Shown here piece after piece: positions 1 through 8,318 of a stretch of 64,000 nt of DNA. The DNA is from Fluoribacter dumoffii NY 23. GTDB taxonomy: Bacteria > Pseudomonadota > Gammaproteobacteria > Legionellales > Legionellaceae. Both the position numbers and the translations under genes were made by a program. The notes under the pieces were generated by a model. The model made no database searches. It saw nothing but the letters and a program-made list of their open reading frames with translations, and had not been told where the DNA came from. The stretch is taken from NCBI RefSeq assembly GCF_000236165.1, contig NZ_CM001373.1, positions 474,304 to 538,303 on the forward strand, given 5' to 3'. The number at the start of each line of letters is the position of its first letter. Position 1 is the first letter of the stretch.

Positions 1-71
1 GCTCGGAGGGACTCGAACCCCCGACACCTTGGTTCGAAGCCAAGTACTCTATCCAGCTGAGCTACGAGCGC
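1..71 (-). tRNA. tRNA-Arg (anticodon TCG), 3' end cut by window edge
   Basis: Read on the minus strand this folds as a cloverleaf starting GCGCTCG at base 71. The anticodon loop is CTTCGAA, giving TCG, which reads CGA arginine codons. The T arm GGTTCGAGTCC is intact. The last two acceptor bases, the discriminator and any CCA lie before base 1. It is downstream of the three lysine tRNAs on the same strand, 64 bases from the nearest, and is probably transcribed with them. Confidence 0.95.
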
Positions 72-102
72 AATGGGTAATGTGATTTAATGCAATTGTC
101 AT

Positions 103-136
103 ACTTCTGGCTGGCATAGTGATGATGACCAGAAGT
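103..136 (-). other. Stem-loop between tRNA-Lys and tRNA-Arg
   Basis: ACTTCTGG (103-110) pairs perfectly with CCAGAAGT (129-136), with an 18-base loop. The stem begins at the first base after the tRNA-Lys CCA end. There is no strong T run behind it on the minus strand. It may be a processing or pausing hairpin between tRNAs, or a weak terminator; the sequence does not decide. Confidence 0.4.
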
Positions 137-211
137 GGTGGGCCGTATAGGATTCGAACCTATGACACAGAGGTTAAAAGCCTCCTGCTCTACCACCTGA
201 GCTAACGGCCC
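136..211 (-). tRNA. tRNA-Lys (anticodon TTT), copy 3 of 3
   Basis: A 76-base cloverleaf on the minus strand, from GGGCCGT at 211 to an encoded CCA at 138-136. The anticodon loop CTTTTAA gives TTT for AAA/AAG lysine codons. It is identical to the other two copies and is the last of the three in the direction of transcription. Confidence 0.97.
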
Positions 212-244
212 TTAAGGCAAAAAAATTTAACTGTACTCTAAAAC

Positions 245-320
245 TGGTGGGCCGTATAGGATTCGAACCTATGACACAGAGGTTAAAAGCCTCCTGCTCT
301 ACCACCTGAGCTAACGGCCC
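245..320 (-). tRNA. tRNA-Lys (anticodon TTT), copy 2 of 3
   Basis: A 76-base lysine tRNA with encoded CCA, identical to the copies on either side. The spacers on both sides (212-244 and 321-353) are the same 33 bases, so gene plus spacer form a 109-base tandem unit. Confidence 0.97.
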
Positions 321-353
321 TTAAGGCAAAAAAATTTAACTGTACTCTAAAAC

Positions 354-429
354 TGGTGGGCCGTATAGGATTCGAACCTATGACACAGAGGTTAAAAGCC
401 TCCTGCTCTACCACCTGAGCTAACGGCCC
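354..429 (-). tRNA. tRNA-Lys (anticodon TTT), copy 1 of 3
   Basis: The promoter-proximal lysine tRNA of the array: 76 bases, CCA encoded, anticodon TTT. A good sigma-70 promoter lies immediately upstream at 443-470 on the minus strand. Confidence 0.97.
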
Positions 430-442
430 TAAAGAGGCTGGA

Positions 443-470
443 ATAATACCGGATTAACACAGAATTTCAA
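443..470 (-). promoter_or_regulatory. Sigma-70 promoter of the tRNA array
   Basis: On the minus strand TTGAAA (470-465) and TATTAT (448-443) are 16 bases apart. A GC-rich discriminator, CCAGCCTC, follows, as is usual for stringently controlled stable RNA promoters. The start point would be near 436, a few bases before the mature tRNA-Lys. Confidence 0.7.
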
Positions 471-545
471 GTCTTTTTATAAGCTTTTCTCATATTTTTA
501 TTACTTTAATGAGGCATAAATTCAAATTGGGACCAAATTGATAAA

Positions 546-1418
546 TCAAAAATAAGAATTATTTATGAGTTGCGATTGAAAATGAATGTTTTTTTCTGTA
601 GCCAGTATGGTCCAGTGATGCCTTTTTAATCGCTCAGTAAGAACAGGGGCTCTATCAGTCGAGGTTACAAGTAATAAAACATCAGCCCCTAAAGCACCGC
701 AACCCTTAATCGCCAGTATTTCCGGGAATTGTTTAAATTCATTTATAAATTTTAAACTATGCTCGGCTACCAGGTTTAATTCAGATAATTTTTGATGGTA
801 ATTATTTATACTCTTAATTAACTTTGCAGAATCTACTTGTTCAAATGCTTGTTTGGTTTCATCTACTAAAAAGGATAAATAATCAATTTCATCAGGTAGG
901 CACACTTCTTGTAAATGATGATGAGTAGGGAGCTTCACCCCTGTATGGAGGAGAAAAAAAGACACATCAGAAAAGGGCCAGTCAAAGGATTTTATTTGTT
1001 TTTTTTGTTTGTTGATGTAAACACACCCATGTTGCGATTGTGCGATTACATCATATCCGCTCGGTCTCAAACCTTTTCCAGTCCATGAAGACTCATAGTA
1101 AGCAGCAAGCATATGGTTTAAATCAGCTGCAGTGTTCTTTAAAAAACAGCTCGCCAAATAGCTTGCCAAAAATTGTGCGCTGGAAGCGCCCAAGCCGCCT
1201 CGGCCTGCATAAGGATCAGTCCATGAAACTCCTTGCTCTGGATTTTGTTTCAACCACCAAAGTCCAGCTGGAGATTCAGGATGGATTCCTGACAGTCCTC
1301 TCTGGGATGTCAGAGTCAGCTCAAAACAGGGGGTAGTTGTTAGAAGAAGCGCGGAAGCTTCTGCCACAGCAGCATATTCGCCTAATAAAAAGGTCTTGGC
1401 GGGGATTAACCATTTCAT
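546..1418 (-). CDS. GHMP kinase, probable phosphomevalonate kinase
   Basis: This 290-residue protein has the three GHMP kinase motifs: PAKTFLLGEY at residues 6-15, the phosphate-binding GLGASSAQ from residue 75, and KGCGALGADV from residue 238. It shares its strand with HMG-CoA reductase, overlapping that gene's stop codon by 4 bases. The window also encodes a clear mevalonate kinase and diphosphomevalonate decarboxylase, so the remaining kinase step, 5-phosphomevalonate to 5-diphosphomevalonate, is the natural assignment. That substrate is inferred from context, because GHMP motifs alone do not tell phosphomevalonate kinase from mevalonate kinase. It would act in the cytoplasm on the route to isopentenyl diphosphate. 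Confidence 0.75.
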   Translation of the reverse strand: MKWLIPAKTFLLGEYAAVAEASALLLTTTPCFELTLTSQRGLSGIHPESPAGLWWLKQNPEQGVSWTDPYAGRGGLGASSAQFLASYLASCFLKNTAADLNHMLAAYYESSWTGKGLRPSGYDVIAQSQHGCVYINKQKKQIKSFDWPFSDVSFFLLHTGVKLPTHHHLQEVCLPDEIDYLSFLVDETKQAFEQVDSAKLIKSINNYHQKLSELNLVAEHSLKFINEFKQFPEILAIKGCGALGADVLLLVTSTDRAPVLTERLKRHHWTILATEKNIHFQSQLINNSYF

Positions 1419-2713
1419 ACAGCAATGGGTGTTTGTCTGATTTTAGCCAACAAGTCGTGCGCATTATTCAGGCTAATTCTTTTATGTAAATCCAGCCATT
1501 TTTGCAAGTGTTCTTTAAGCACAGGCATCTCGCTTTCATTGGCTCCTGCGGCCAAGAGCAGGTTATCAATATGTAATTTCATGTGGCCCTGGATTATGCC
1601 TTCAGTGCATAACGCTTTGATTGCTCCCAGATTTTGCACAAGACCTACTGCCGCAATTACTTGAGATAATTCATTCGCTGAAGAAATATTCATCATGCGC
1701 AAACACATTTTTGCGGTGGGATGCAAGGACGTGACGCCTCCAATGGTCCCTACAATAATTGGTGCAGTAAGTTGCCCTATAAGTGTCCCATCCTGATAGC
1801 GCCAACGAGTAATTGCCTTATATTGGCCTTCGCGCGCAGCATAGGCGTGAACTCCTGCCTCAACAGCGCGCCAATCATTTCCGGTAGCAATTAAAACAGG
1901 ATCGATGCCATTCATTACACCTTTGTTATGAGTGGCTGCACGGTAGGGGTCCATTTCAGCAAAAAGTGAGGCTTCCTGAAGTTTTTGGCCAAGTTCAGGT
2001 TCAATGGAATGGATAGTCACTTGCGCGGTTGTGAGCTTTTGATCATTTAAATTAGACAGAATGCACATGGTGACTTCTTCACCAGTTAATTGCTCTATAG
2101 GGGTTTTCAGGTATTCGAGAACCTGATTAATGATGTTAGCTCCCATAGCGTCACAACTATTCATGGTTAAATGAATTACTGCCATGTCCTGCTGATCTTC
2201 TCTTTTAAGGTGACGTAATTGAAGATCCATGACGCCGCCGCCACGTTTGACCATGTTTTCAGCTACATCTTTATTCGCTTTATTAATAAGGTATGTACGG
2301 TTTTCATGAAAAATCTGGGAGAATTTGGCAAAATCTTTAACTTTACTCAATTGGATTTGTCCCAAAATACACTCACCATGAACCCATGTTTTTATCTCGC
2401 CAGATTGTCTAATCCATTTGGCGGATTTGGATAAAGCCGCGATGATTGATGTTTCTTCCACAGCCATAGGAATTACATAATCTTGTCCATTAATGTTGAA
2501 ATTGGTAGCTACGCCTAGGGGAAGCTGAAAATAACCAATAACATTCTCAATCAGTTTGTCAGCCAGATTCAAATCCTTGATACCGCCATTTTTAAGAAAG
2601 GCAATATCTTCAGGGGTTATTGCTCCAAGGGCCAGCAGACGTTTGAACCGTTCTTCCCGTGATAATTTGGAAAATCCACGAAAGAGTTCATCAGTATTAG
2701 AAGTTAAAGGCAT
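1415..2713 (-). CDS. mvaA: Hydroxymethylglutaryl-CoA reductase, class II
   Basis: A 432-residue HMG-CoA reductase of the bacterial class II type, soluble and without membrane segments. It reduces HMG-CoA to mevalonate, or runs in reverse in degraders. Visible features are ENVIG at residues 56-60, the catalytic glutamate in VEET near 86-87, the nucleotide-binding DAMGAN at 188-193, lysine 264 in THNKG, the aspartate of GND at 278-280, and histidine 381. These match the Glu, Lys, Asp and His set known for the family. It is first in a two-gene operon with the GHMP kinase, and the stop and start overlap as ATGA. With the other mevalonate genes at 9459-11277 a biosynthetic role is likely. HMG-CoA synthase and isopentenyl isomerase are not in this window. 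Confidence 0.93.
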   Translation of the reverse strand: MPLTSNTDELFRGFSKLSREERFKRLLALGAITPEDIAFLKNGGIKDLNLADKLIENVIGYFQLPLGVATNFNINGQDYVIPMAVEETSIIAALSKSAKWIRQSGEIKTWVHGECILGQIQLSKVKDFAKFSQIFHENRTYLINKANKDVAENMVKRGGGVMDLQLRHLKREDQQDMAVIHLTMNSCDAMGANIINQVLEYLKTPIEQLTGEEVTMCILSNLNDQKLTTAQVTIHSIEPELGQKLQEASLFAEMDPYRAATHNKGVMNGIDPVLIATGNDWRAVEAGVHAYAAREGQYKAITRWRYQDGTLIGQLTAPIIVGTIGGVTSLHPTAKMCLRMMNISSANELSQVIAAVGLVQNLGAIKALCTEGIIQGHMKLHIDNLLLAAGANESEMPVLKEHLQKWLDLHKRISLNNAHDLLAKIRQTPIAV

Positions 2714-3068
2714 GCTTTCTCCTTGGAGTAGCCGGTATTAACGCAAGTTTTAATGCCTTGTTTGCGTTGTTCAAATTGGCTGTAGTTTTCTTGCATACCT
2801 GATTTTACTGTCTTTAAAAAAATGAATGCAATTTTATCATAAAACTGGATAGCAAACTACCCGAAAATCATAGGGGCATACAAATTTGTTTTAGTAGCAT
2901 AGGTTCTCTTGCCAAACAAAATGATGCTAATTCATCCAGGCGCTCACTTCTCAATTTAAAATCATGACTCAGCATTCACATTATATTGTTTTTTAATTGA
3001 TTTTTTCTGGTATTTTTTTGTCATGGAGTGTAAATTAAGCCCACTAGTATAGTGTTAAAGGAGAAATT
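2714..3068. other. Divergent intergenic region, mvaA / 340-aa gene
   Basis: This 355-base AT-rich spacer separates mvaA (minus) from the gene at 3069 (plus). CTTTCTCCTTGGAG at 2713-2726 contains the mvaA ribosome binding site (CAAGGAGAAAG on the minus strand). TATAGT at 3048-3053 is a possible -10 for the plus-strand gene, but no convincing -35 sits in front of it. No small ORF or structured RNA stood out. Confidence 0.4.
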
Positions 3069-4091
3069 ATGGGAAAAGAAGCAAAGGAAAAGAAAGCTTA
3101 TGAGAATGCCAAAAGGATAAGAGAAACGCTCATAGGACGATTAAATAAGTGTAAGTCTGAGGCAGAGATGAGCAATTATTTAAAAGCTTATGAGGATAAT
3201 AAAAGAAAACAAACTTCTTCAGTTACCTTAACGAATTTCCATAAGCAAAATATTGATGACTTGGACCTTCAAATTAAAGGATTAATTCAGAATTTAAATG
3301 AACGCTTCCGGCCGAAAGATCCCGTCGAAGCCTCTGGAGGTTTGCAAAGCAGTATCCAGGAGAATAAGGAAGTTTTAACCCAAGTCATCCACACAATTGA
3401 TGATGAAAAAAAAGAGGTGGGAACTCACACCCAGGGGAATAACGAAGATCAAAAAAGCATACACTTGCCACCAAGGAGAGAAGGAGGTAAAAAGCCTCTT
3501 CTGAATGAAAGCATGGACAGTTCGACAAAATCTTCTACTGAAGAGTATCTGAACCCTCGACAGGAAGAGAATGAGAGCGCTGACAATCATAGGCGTTCCT
3601 CTCCCGGTGAAGATGAAGATGCTTTGCAAGCTATAAGAAAAAGGACGAGCGATCTGATGGAGGTTTTTTTAAAACTACGAACCATCCGTTTTAAACAATT
3701 AAAATATGAAGAAAAAGCAAAAAAATATCATTTGCGAGGGGATCATAACAAGGAAGCCCAGTATTCAGAAGCGGCAAGTGCTGCAGGAAGCATTTATAAA
3801 CAAATAGACGGACTTGCCCAGCAATACATCCTTGATGGGAATTTGGCCTTGTTTCAACTTAACAGCACTAGAATTCTTGATGAAGAGAGCGAACAGGTAA
3901 AAACTTTAAAGAAACATCGCGGATGGTGGGAGGAGTTTCTCGATAGTTTTGTAGAACTCATTAATACAGGACTTGCCCGTATTGGCTCTTCAATTCGCAT
4001 TCATGAATTATCCATGTTTAAACCGGCAGCAGATGGAGGCAAGAAAGTTGCTGAACTAACCCAGGCGATTAGCTCTGTCCCTGCAATATAA
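3069..4091 (+). CDS. Hydrophilic protein of unknown function
   Basis: I do not recognise this 340-residue protein. It starts at an ATG with GGAG 8 bases upstream. There is no signal peptide or membrane segment. It is very rich in Lys, Glu, Asp, Gln and Ser. The N-terminal 85 residues and the stretch around 205-280 look helical, with coiled-coil-like charge patterns. Residues about 90-200 are a polar, probably disordered linker. The gene stands alone between mvaA and the Mla operon, with its own possible terminator. A soluble coiled-coil protein with no enzyme motif is the profile of many Legionella Dot/Icm substrates. The C-terminus, ending SSVPAI, is not an obvious E-block secretion signal, so that idea stays a guess. 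Confidence 0.75.
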   Translation: MGKEAKEKKAYENAKRIRETLIGRLNKCKSEAEMSNYLKAYEDNKRKQTSSVTLTNFHKQNIDDLDLQIKGLIQNLNERFRPKDPVEASGGLQSSIQENKEVLTQVIHTIDDEKKEVGTHTQGNNEDQKSIHLPPRREGGKKPLLNESMDSSTKSSTEEYLNPRQEENESADNHRRSSPGEDEDALQAIRKRTSDLMEVFLKLRTIRFKQLKYEEKAKKYHLRGDHNKEAQYSEAASAAGSIYKQIDGLAQQYILDGNLALFQLNSTRILDEESEQVKTLKKHRGWWEEFLDSFVELINTGLARIGSSIRIHELSMFKPAADGGKKVAELTQAISSVPAI

Positions 4092-4115
4092 CTGATTGAC
4101 TGGTGTCTAAAGAAG

Positions 4116-4148
4116 AAGCCTGGATTTTGCTTTGTAAACTCCAGGCTT
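4116..4148 (+). terminator. Possible terminator after the 340-aa gene
   Basis: AAGCCTGGA (4116-4124) pairs with TCCAGGCTT (4140-4148) around a 15-base loop, 24 bases after the stop codon. Only a short, interrupted T stretch follows (GATGTTAG). It is therefore a weak intrinsic terminator at best. Confidence 0.4.
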
Positions 4149-4248
4149 GATGTTAGCCCTACCCGAATAACGTGTTAGTGTGTTAGGATACCTTATTGTT
4201 TTGCTCTTCCAGCTCATTCATATTATTCTTGAGGTTATTTTTCAAAAA

Positions 4249-5382
4249 ATGTCTATGGCCCAAAGCAGCGCGCAAATCACTTTTGATAAGGAACTTGCCA
4301 GATTTAACTGTACAGGTGCTTGGTCTGTTTTGAAAATTGACGGTTTAGTGAAAAGATTTAATACGGCTGATCTACCAAAAAAACAAAAAGTAATTATCAG
4401 TGGGAAAGGGATCAGTCATTTTGATAGTGCAGGGGCCCTGGCTCTGATTAAGTGTCTTGACTTACTTGAAAAACAGCAAAATCAAATAGAACTGATAGAT
4501 TTTACGGAAGCTCAACAGCAACTGCTGGATTTGATTGAATCTAAAAAGGATACATTAGATTATCAAATTCCCTCTCACCCTAAAGAGAATTTTTTTTATC
4601 AACTTGGAAAAGAGTCAGAAAATAAATTTCGTCAAGTGGATGGTCTTCTCATTTTAGTTGGGGATTTAACTACTAAAATTATTGAAGCTTTCGGCAATTG
4701 GCGTCGATTCCAATTACCAAGCATTATTTCCAATATTCATACCACTGGCGTCACTGCATTACCTATTCTTGCTTTGCTTTCTTTTTTAATTGGTGTGGTA
4801 TTGGCCTACCAGATGGGATTACAATTGCAAACCTATGGGGCCAATATTTTCATTGCCTATTTATCAGGTATGGCCGTTTTTCGTGAGTTTGCACCTTTGA
4901 TTACAGCAATTATTGTTGCAGGAAGAACGAGTTCTGCATTTACTGCTCAAATTGGTAGCATGAAGCTTAACGAAGAAGTGGATGCCTTGTTAACAATGGG
5001 GCTTTCACCCACTGAATTACTGGTACTTCCTAAAGTTTTGGGATTATTGATTGCATTTCCTTTATTGATTTTTTGGTCTGATATTTTTAGTATTTTAGGT
5101 GCAATGATCATGTCCAAAAATCAACTGGGGATAAGTTTTATTGATTTTTTACAGCGATTAAAGGATTCGGTGGGGCTTTCGCAGTTGAATTTGGGCCTCT
5201 ATAAAGCACCCGCATTTGCATTGTTAATTGCTCTGGTTGGTTGTTTTCAGGGATTCAGAGTCGAGGCCGGAACGGAAAAAAATATTGGAAGCCAAACTAC
5301 CAAAAGTGTAGTGCAGGCATTATTTCTGATTATTATTGCGGATGCAATTTATTCAATAATCTATAGCCGGATGCATCTGTAG
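4249..5382 (+). CDS. mlaE: MlaE-type lipid transport permease with N-terminal STAS domain
   Basis: This inner membrane permease of an MCE-type ABC transporter moves phospholipids between the inner membrane and the envelope. Residues about 1-95 form a STAS domain, the role played by separate MlaB in E. coli. The remainder is a MlaE domain with about five hydrophobic segments and the family stretch FREFAPLITAIIVAGR. An upstream in-frame GTG at 4180 would add 23 hydrophobic residues ahead of the STAS domain and has no ribosome binding site. ATG 4249 (MSMAQSS) is preferred, though its GAGG is 14 bases away. The stop codon touches the mlaF start. The gene opens a four-gene operon. Confidence 0.9.
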   Translation: MSMAQSSAQITFDKELARFNCTGAWSVLKIDGLVKRFNTADLPKKQKVIISGKGISHFDSAGALALIKCLDLLEKQQNQIELIDFTEAQQQLLDLIESKKDTLDYQIPSHPKENFFYQLGKESENKFRQVDGLLILVGDLTTKIIEAFGNWRRFQLPSIISNIHTTGVTALPILALLSFLIGVVLAYQMGLQLQTYGANIFIAYLSGMAVFREFAPLITAIIVAGRTSSAFTAQIGSMKLNEEVDALLTMGLSPTELLVLPKVLGLLIAFPLLIFWSDIFSILGAMIMSKNQLGISFIDFLQRLKDSVGLSQLNLGLYKAPAFALLIALVGCFQGFRVEAGTEKNIGSQTTKSVVQALFLIIIADAIYSIIYSRMHL

Positions 5383-6120
5383 ATGAGTGAACCCATTATT
5401 GAAATTAAAGGATTAAAGAATTATCTCGGAGGCCAATGGGTACATTCCGATGTGAATTTGACCGTGGAAAGAGGTGAAATTCTTGCGATTATAGGGGGCT
5501 CCGGAAGTGGGAAAACAACGATATTGCGCAGCTTGCTGATGTTAATGAAGCCCACAGCAGGCGACATTAAAATATTTGGCCAGGATATTAGCCATCTTGA
5601 CGTGCAACAGTCATTCTCGATTCGTAGACGTTGGGGAATGCTTTTCCAACATAGTGCTTTATTTTCATCCATGAACGTGTTAGAAAATGTCATGTTTCCG
5701 ATGCAGGAATTTACTAATCTCGATTATGAATTCATGTATGAATTGGCGTTACTGAAGATTGCCTTGGTAGGACTGCCTAAAGAAGCTGCAGGTAAGCTTC
5801 CTTCAGAGTTAAGCGGTGGAATGCAAAGAAGGGCTGCGGCGGCACGTGCAATTGCCATGGATCCCGAGTTGTTATTTTTGGATGAGCCCACTACAGGGTT
5901 GGATCCATTGAGTGCAAGACTTTTTGATGAATTAATTGTTTTTTTAAGAGACTCTTTAAAACTCACAATAGTGATGGTAAGCCATGATATAGAATCCTTG
6001 AAAAGGACTACAGATCGCGTCGCTTTTATTGGGGAAGGGAAAATCTTAAGTGTTGAGCCAATTGATGATTTAATGAAAAATAAAAATAAAATAATTGCTG
6101 GTTATTTTAGTAAAATGTAA
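5383..6120 (+). CDS. mlaF: MlaF-type ABC transporter ATPase
   Basis: The 245-residue ATP-binding subunit that powers the MlaE permease. The Walker A motif GGSGSGKTT lies near residues 38-46. The signature LSGGMQRR falls in the middle, Walker B plus D-loop read LLFLDEPTTGLDP, and the switch histidine is in VSHD. It starts on the base after the mlaE stop codon, so translation is probably coupled. Length and motifs are normal for Mla/Ttg2A ATPases. Confidence 0.95.
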   Translation: MSEPIIEIKGLKNYLGGQWVHSDVNLTVERGEILAIIGGSGSGKTTILRSLLMLMKPTAGDIKIFGQDISHLDVQQSFSIRRRWGMLFQHSALFSSMNVLENVMFPMQEFTNLDYEFMYELALLKIALVGLPKEAAGKLPSELSGGMQRRAAAARAIAMDPELLFLDEPTTGLDPLSARLFDELIVFLRDSLKLTIVMVSHDIESLKRTTDRVAFIGEGKILSVEPIDDLMKNKNKIIAGYFSKM

Positions 6121-6146
6121 TCTAGACATGACTGGAGACAGAATAG

Positions 6147-7007
6147 TTGGAATCTAAAACCAATTACACCATAGTAGGTGTAGTCGTACTCATATTGCTA
6201 GTGGGACTGGTGACCACCATGTTGTGGTTGTCTGTTGGTTTCAATCAAAAGAAATATACTACCTATACTGTTTATATGCATGAGGCAGCTGCAGGGCTGA
6301 CTCAGGATGCGCCCGTAAAATACAACGGCGTACAGGTGGGTTATGTAAAAGAAATAAGACTCAATCAAAATGATCCAAGACAAGTCGAAATTTTATTGGA
6401 TATTGAGGAAGGGACGCCGGTTACTACAAGTACCTATGCGACATTAAATTCACAGGGAATTACCGGAGTTACTTACATTGGGTTGAGTGCAAGCACTTCT
6501 AATCTAACCCCGCTTGAAAAAATGCCCGATGAACCTTACCCCGTTATTCCTTCAAAACCTTCTGTTTTTAATCAGTTAGATAGTATTTTAAAAAGAGTAT
6601 CTGAAGATGTCGGTATTGTAACTACCGAAGCCCAGCGTATTTTTAATGAGGAAAATGCAAAGCATATAAAGCATATATTGGCTAATTTCGACAATTTTTC
6701 TAAAAATCTCGCTAAAACCAGTAAGGATTTTCCCCACATGCTGGACGAGCTGAGAGTAGGAATAGCCCAGTTTAATACTATGGCAGAAAGTTTAAGCAAG
6801 GCCGGTAATAGCGTATCAAAAACCATGGGTTCAGGGAGAAGTACACTGGATAAAATTTCCCAGGAAGCTCTTCCTCCAGCCGTTGTATTACTGCGAAGAT
6901 TGAATGCAATTTCTGCAAATTTGGAAAAGGTGAGTAGTGAAATGCGTCAGAACCCTGCCGTGGTAATCCGTGGAAGCAAACCACCAAAACCAGGGCCTGG
7001 AGAATAA
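6147..7007 (+). CDS. mlaD: MCE-domain protein (MlaD-type)
   Basis: A 286-residue protein with one N-terminal membrane anchor (about residues 8-28), then a single MCE domain (about 38-115, including [13 protein letters not shown]), then a long helical C-terminal part. MCE proteins form hexameric rings that bind lipid in the periplasm and dock on MlaE. The start is TTG at 6147 with GGAG about 9 bases upstream. The nearest upstream ATG is out of frame and soon stops. The C-terminal tail is longer than in E. coli MlaD, and resembles MCE proteins of operons that use an auxiliary lipoprotein instead of MlaC. Confidence 0.9.
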   Translation: MESKTNYTIVGVVVLILLVGLVTTMLWLSVGFNQKKYTTYTVYMHEAAAGLTQDAPVKYNGVQVGYVKEIRLNQNDPRQVEILLDIEEGTPVTTSTYATLNSQGITGVTYIGLSASTSNLTPLEKMPDEPYPVIPSKPSVFNQLDSILKRVSEDVGIVTTEAQRIFNEENAKHIKHILANFDNFSKNLAKTSKDFPHMLDELRVGIAQFNTMAESLSKAGNSVSKTMGSGRSTLDKISQEALPPAVVLLRRLNAISANLEKVSSEMRQNPAVVIRGSKPPKPGPGE

Positions 7008-7008
7008 A

Positions 7009-7611
7009 ATGGTAAACAAATTAATTGGGTTTTTTGTGTGTGTAGGCGCAGTACTGGTCAGTGCCTGCTCCCCAGTAAAGATTTCTGTAAAAAATCAATA
7101 TCAATTGAGTGCCTACAGTAGCAAACAGTTGGCTAAAGACCCTATGCCTATTACCTTACTGGTTACCGCCCCGGAGGCTGCTGCGGGATATCAAACAGAA
7201 CAAATGCTTTATATTAAAAAACCATATGAACTCGAGCCTTTTGCAAAAAATGCATGGGTAAACCCACCCTCCGACATGCTTTATCCCTTAATGTTACAAA
7301 GTTTGCAACGGACCAATCTCTTTGCAGCAGTTACATCTAATGCATATACCCTTGGAGTAGATTATCGAGTGGATACTCAGCTACTCAGGCTGGAACAAAA
7401 CTTCCTGAAAAAACCAAGCGTGATAGAGTTTTCGGTGAAAATGGTGTTGACTCATGTGAGTGATAATAAGGTTCTCGCTTCCAGAATAGTCAACCTACAG
7501 GTTCCATGTCCCAGTGATACCCCATACGGGGGTGTCATCGCAGCCAATAAAGCAACCCAAAAGTTTACTGAGAACCTGGCTCATTTTGTTGTATCTCACA
7601 TAAAACATTAA
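7009..7611 (+). CDS. PqiC/YmbA-like transport auxiliary lipoprotein
   Basis: A 200-residue outer membrane lipoprotein of the ABC-type transport auxiliary family (DUF330, PqiC/YmbA-like), judged from its position after an MCE gene and its overall pattern. The signal peptide ends in the lipobox LVSAC. ATG 7009 follows the mlaD stop by one base. An upstream in-frame start inside mlaD would put 13 polar residues ahead of the signal and is unlikely. In Pqi-type systems the lipoprotein anchors the MCE assembly to the outer membrane. No mlaC gene follows, so this protein probably takes the outer membrane-side role. Confidence 0.75.
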   Translation: MVNKLIGFFVCVGAVLVSACSPVKISVKNQYQLSAYSSKQLAKDPMPITLLVTAPEAAAGYQTEQMLYIKKPYELEPFAKNAWVNPPSDMLYPLMLQSLQRTNLFAAVTSNAYTLGVDYRVDTQLLRLEQNFLKKPSVIEFSVKMVLTHVSDNKVLASRIVNLQVPCPSDTPYGGVIAANKATQKFTENLAHFVVSHIKH

Positions 7612-7790
7612 ATGAAAAATTACGTTGAATTTTGCCGGGTTTCCCACGGGTTTTAGCTGTGATTACACTGCTTAATAGGATGATTGGTTATTGTAGCCAA
7701 AAAATAAAAAGAATTGTACAATGTGCCCCCATGAACCCTATATGGGATTTTGCAATTTATTAATAATAAAAAGAACGAAGGAGATTGAGG

Positions 7791-8318
7791 ATGAAAGCCG
7801 GATCATTATGTAAGTTAGGTCTGCTTGTAGCGAGTGCTGTTTTAGTTGCTGCTTGTTCCAAGACACCAGGTAGTGCTGGGGGAGTAGGTGTGTCTGATGC
7901 CGAAGCCTCTGCTCAAGGTCTGGGTCAATTTACTCATTTTGCTGGACAGGAGCCAGGTGAATCTTACACCACTCAGGCACCTCATAATCAATTATATTTG
8001 TTCTCCTACGATGACAGTAATTTGGCTCCAAAATATTTACCATCCGTAAATGCTCAGGCAGAATACTTAAAGACCCATCCAGGTGCCCGTGTATTAGTGG
8101 CAGGACATACGGATGAGCGTGGCAGCCGTGAATATAACGTAGCTCTTGGCGAGCGCCGTGCAAATACCGTAGCTGATATTTTACGTATGGCCGGTGTTAA
8201 CAGACAACAAATCCGTGTTGTAAGTTACGGTAAAGAGCGTCCAATTAATTTAGGACATGATGAAGCATCACACGCACAAAACCGACGTGTTGAATTTACT
8301 TATGAGGCAACAAGATGA
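7791..8318 (+). CDS. pal: Peptidoglycan-associated lipoprotein Pal
   Basis: A 175-residue outer membrane lipoprotein that binds peptidoglycan and works with the Tol system in envelope constriction. The signal peptide ends in LVAAC. The C-terminal OmpA-like domain has the peptidoglycan-binding stretch GHTDERGSREYN and the later NRRVEF. ATG 7791 is chosen because AAGGAG lies 7 bases upstream; the TTG at 7785 is too close to that site. The gene overlaps cpoB by ATGA. tolQRAB, often directly upstream, are absent, and Mla genes are there instead. Confidence 0.96.
   Translation: MKAGSLCKLGLLVASAVLVAACSKTPGSAGGVGVSDAEASAQGLGQFTHFAGQEPGESYTTQAPHNQLYLFSYDDSNLAPKYLPSVNAQAEYLKTHPGARVLVAGHTDERGSREYNVALGERRANTVADILRMAGVNRQQIRVVSYGKERPINLGHDEASHAQNRRVEFTYEATR

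Larger units (their letters stand above)
136..429 (-). repeat. Tandem 109-bp repeat carrying tRNA-Lys
   Basis: Three identical tRNA-Lys genes are separated by two identical 33-base spacers (212-244 and 321-353, beginning TTAAGGCAAAAAAATTTAAC on the plus strand). Identity of the untranscribed or trimmed spacers points to recent unequal-crossover duplication or ongoing gene conversion, because spacers would otherwise drift. Copy number is expected to be unstable. Confidence 0.9.

Noticed and set aside
136..429. CRISPR array suggested by regular repeats
   Set aside because: The regular 109-base repeats are tRNA genes with identical spacers, not unique spacers.
1040..1336. 98-residue plus-strand ORF
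   Set aside because: It lies wholly antisense to the GHMP kinase gene and its product is basic and unordered, as expected of a shadow frame.
4180..4248. N-terminal hydrophobic extension of MlaE from GTG 4180
   Set aside because: No ribosome binding site, and it would place a membrane segment before a cytoplasmic STAS domain.
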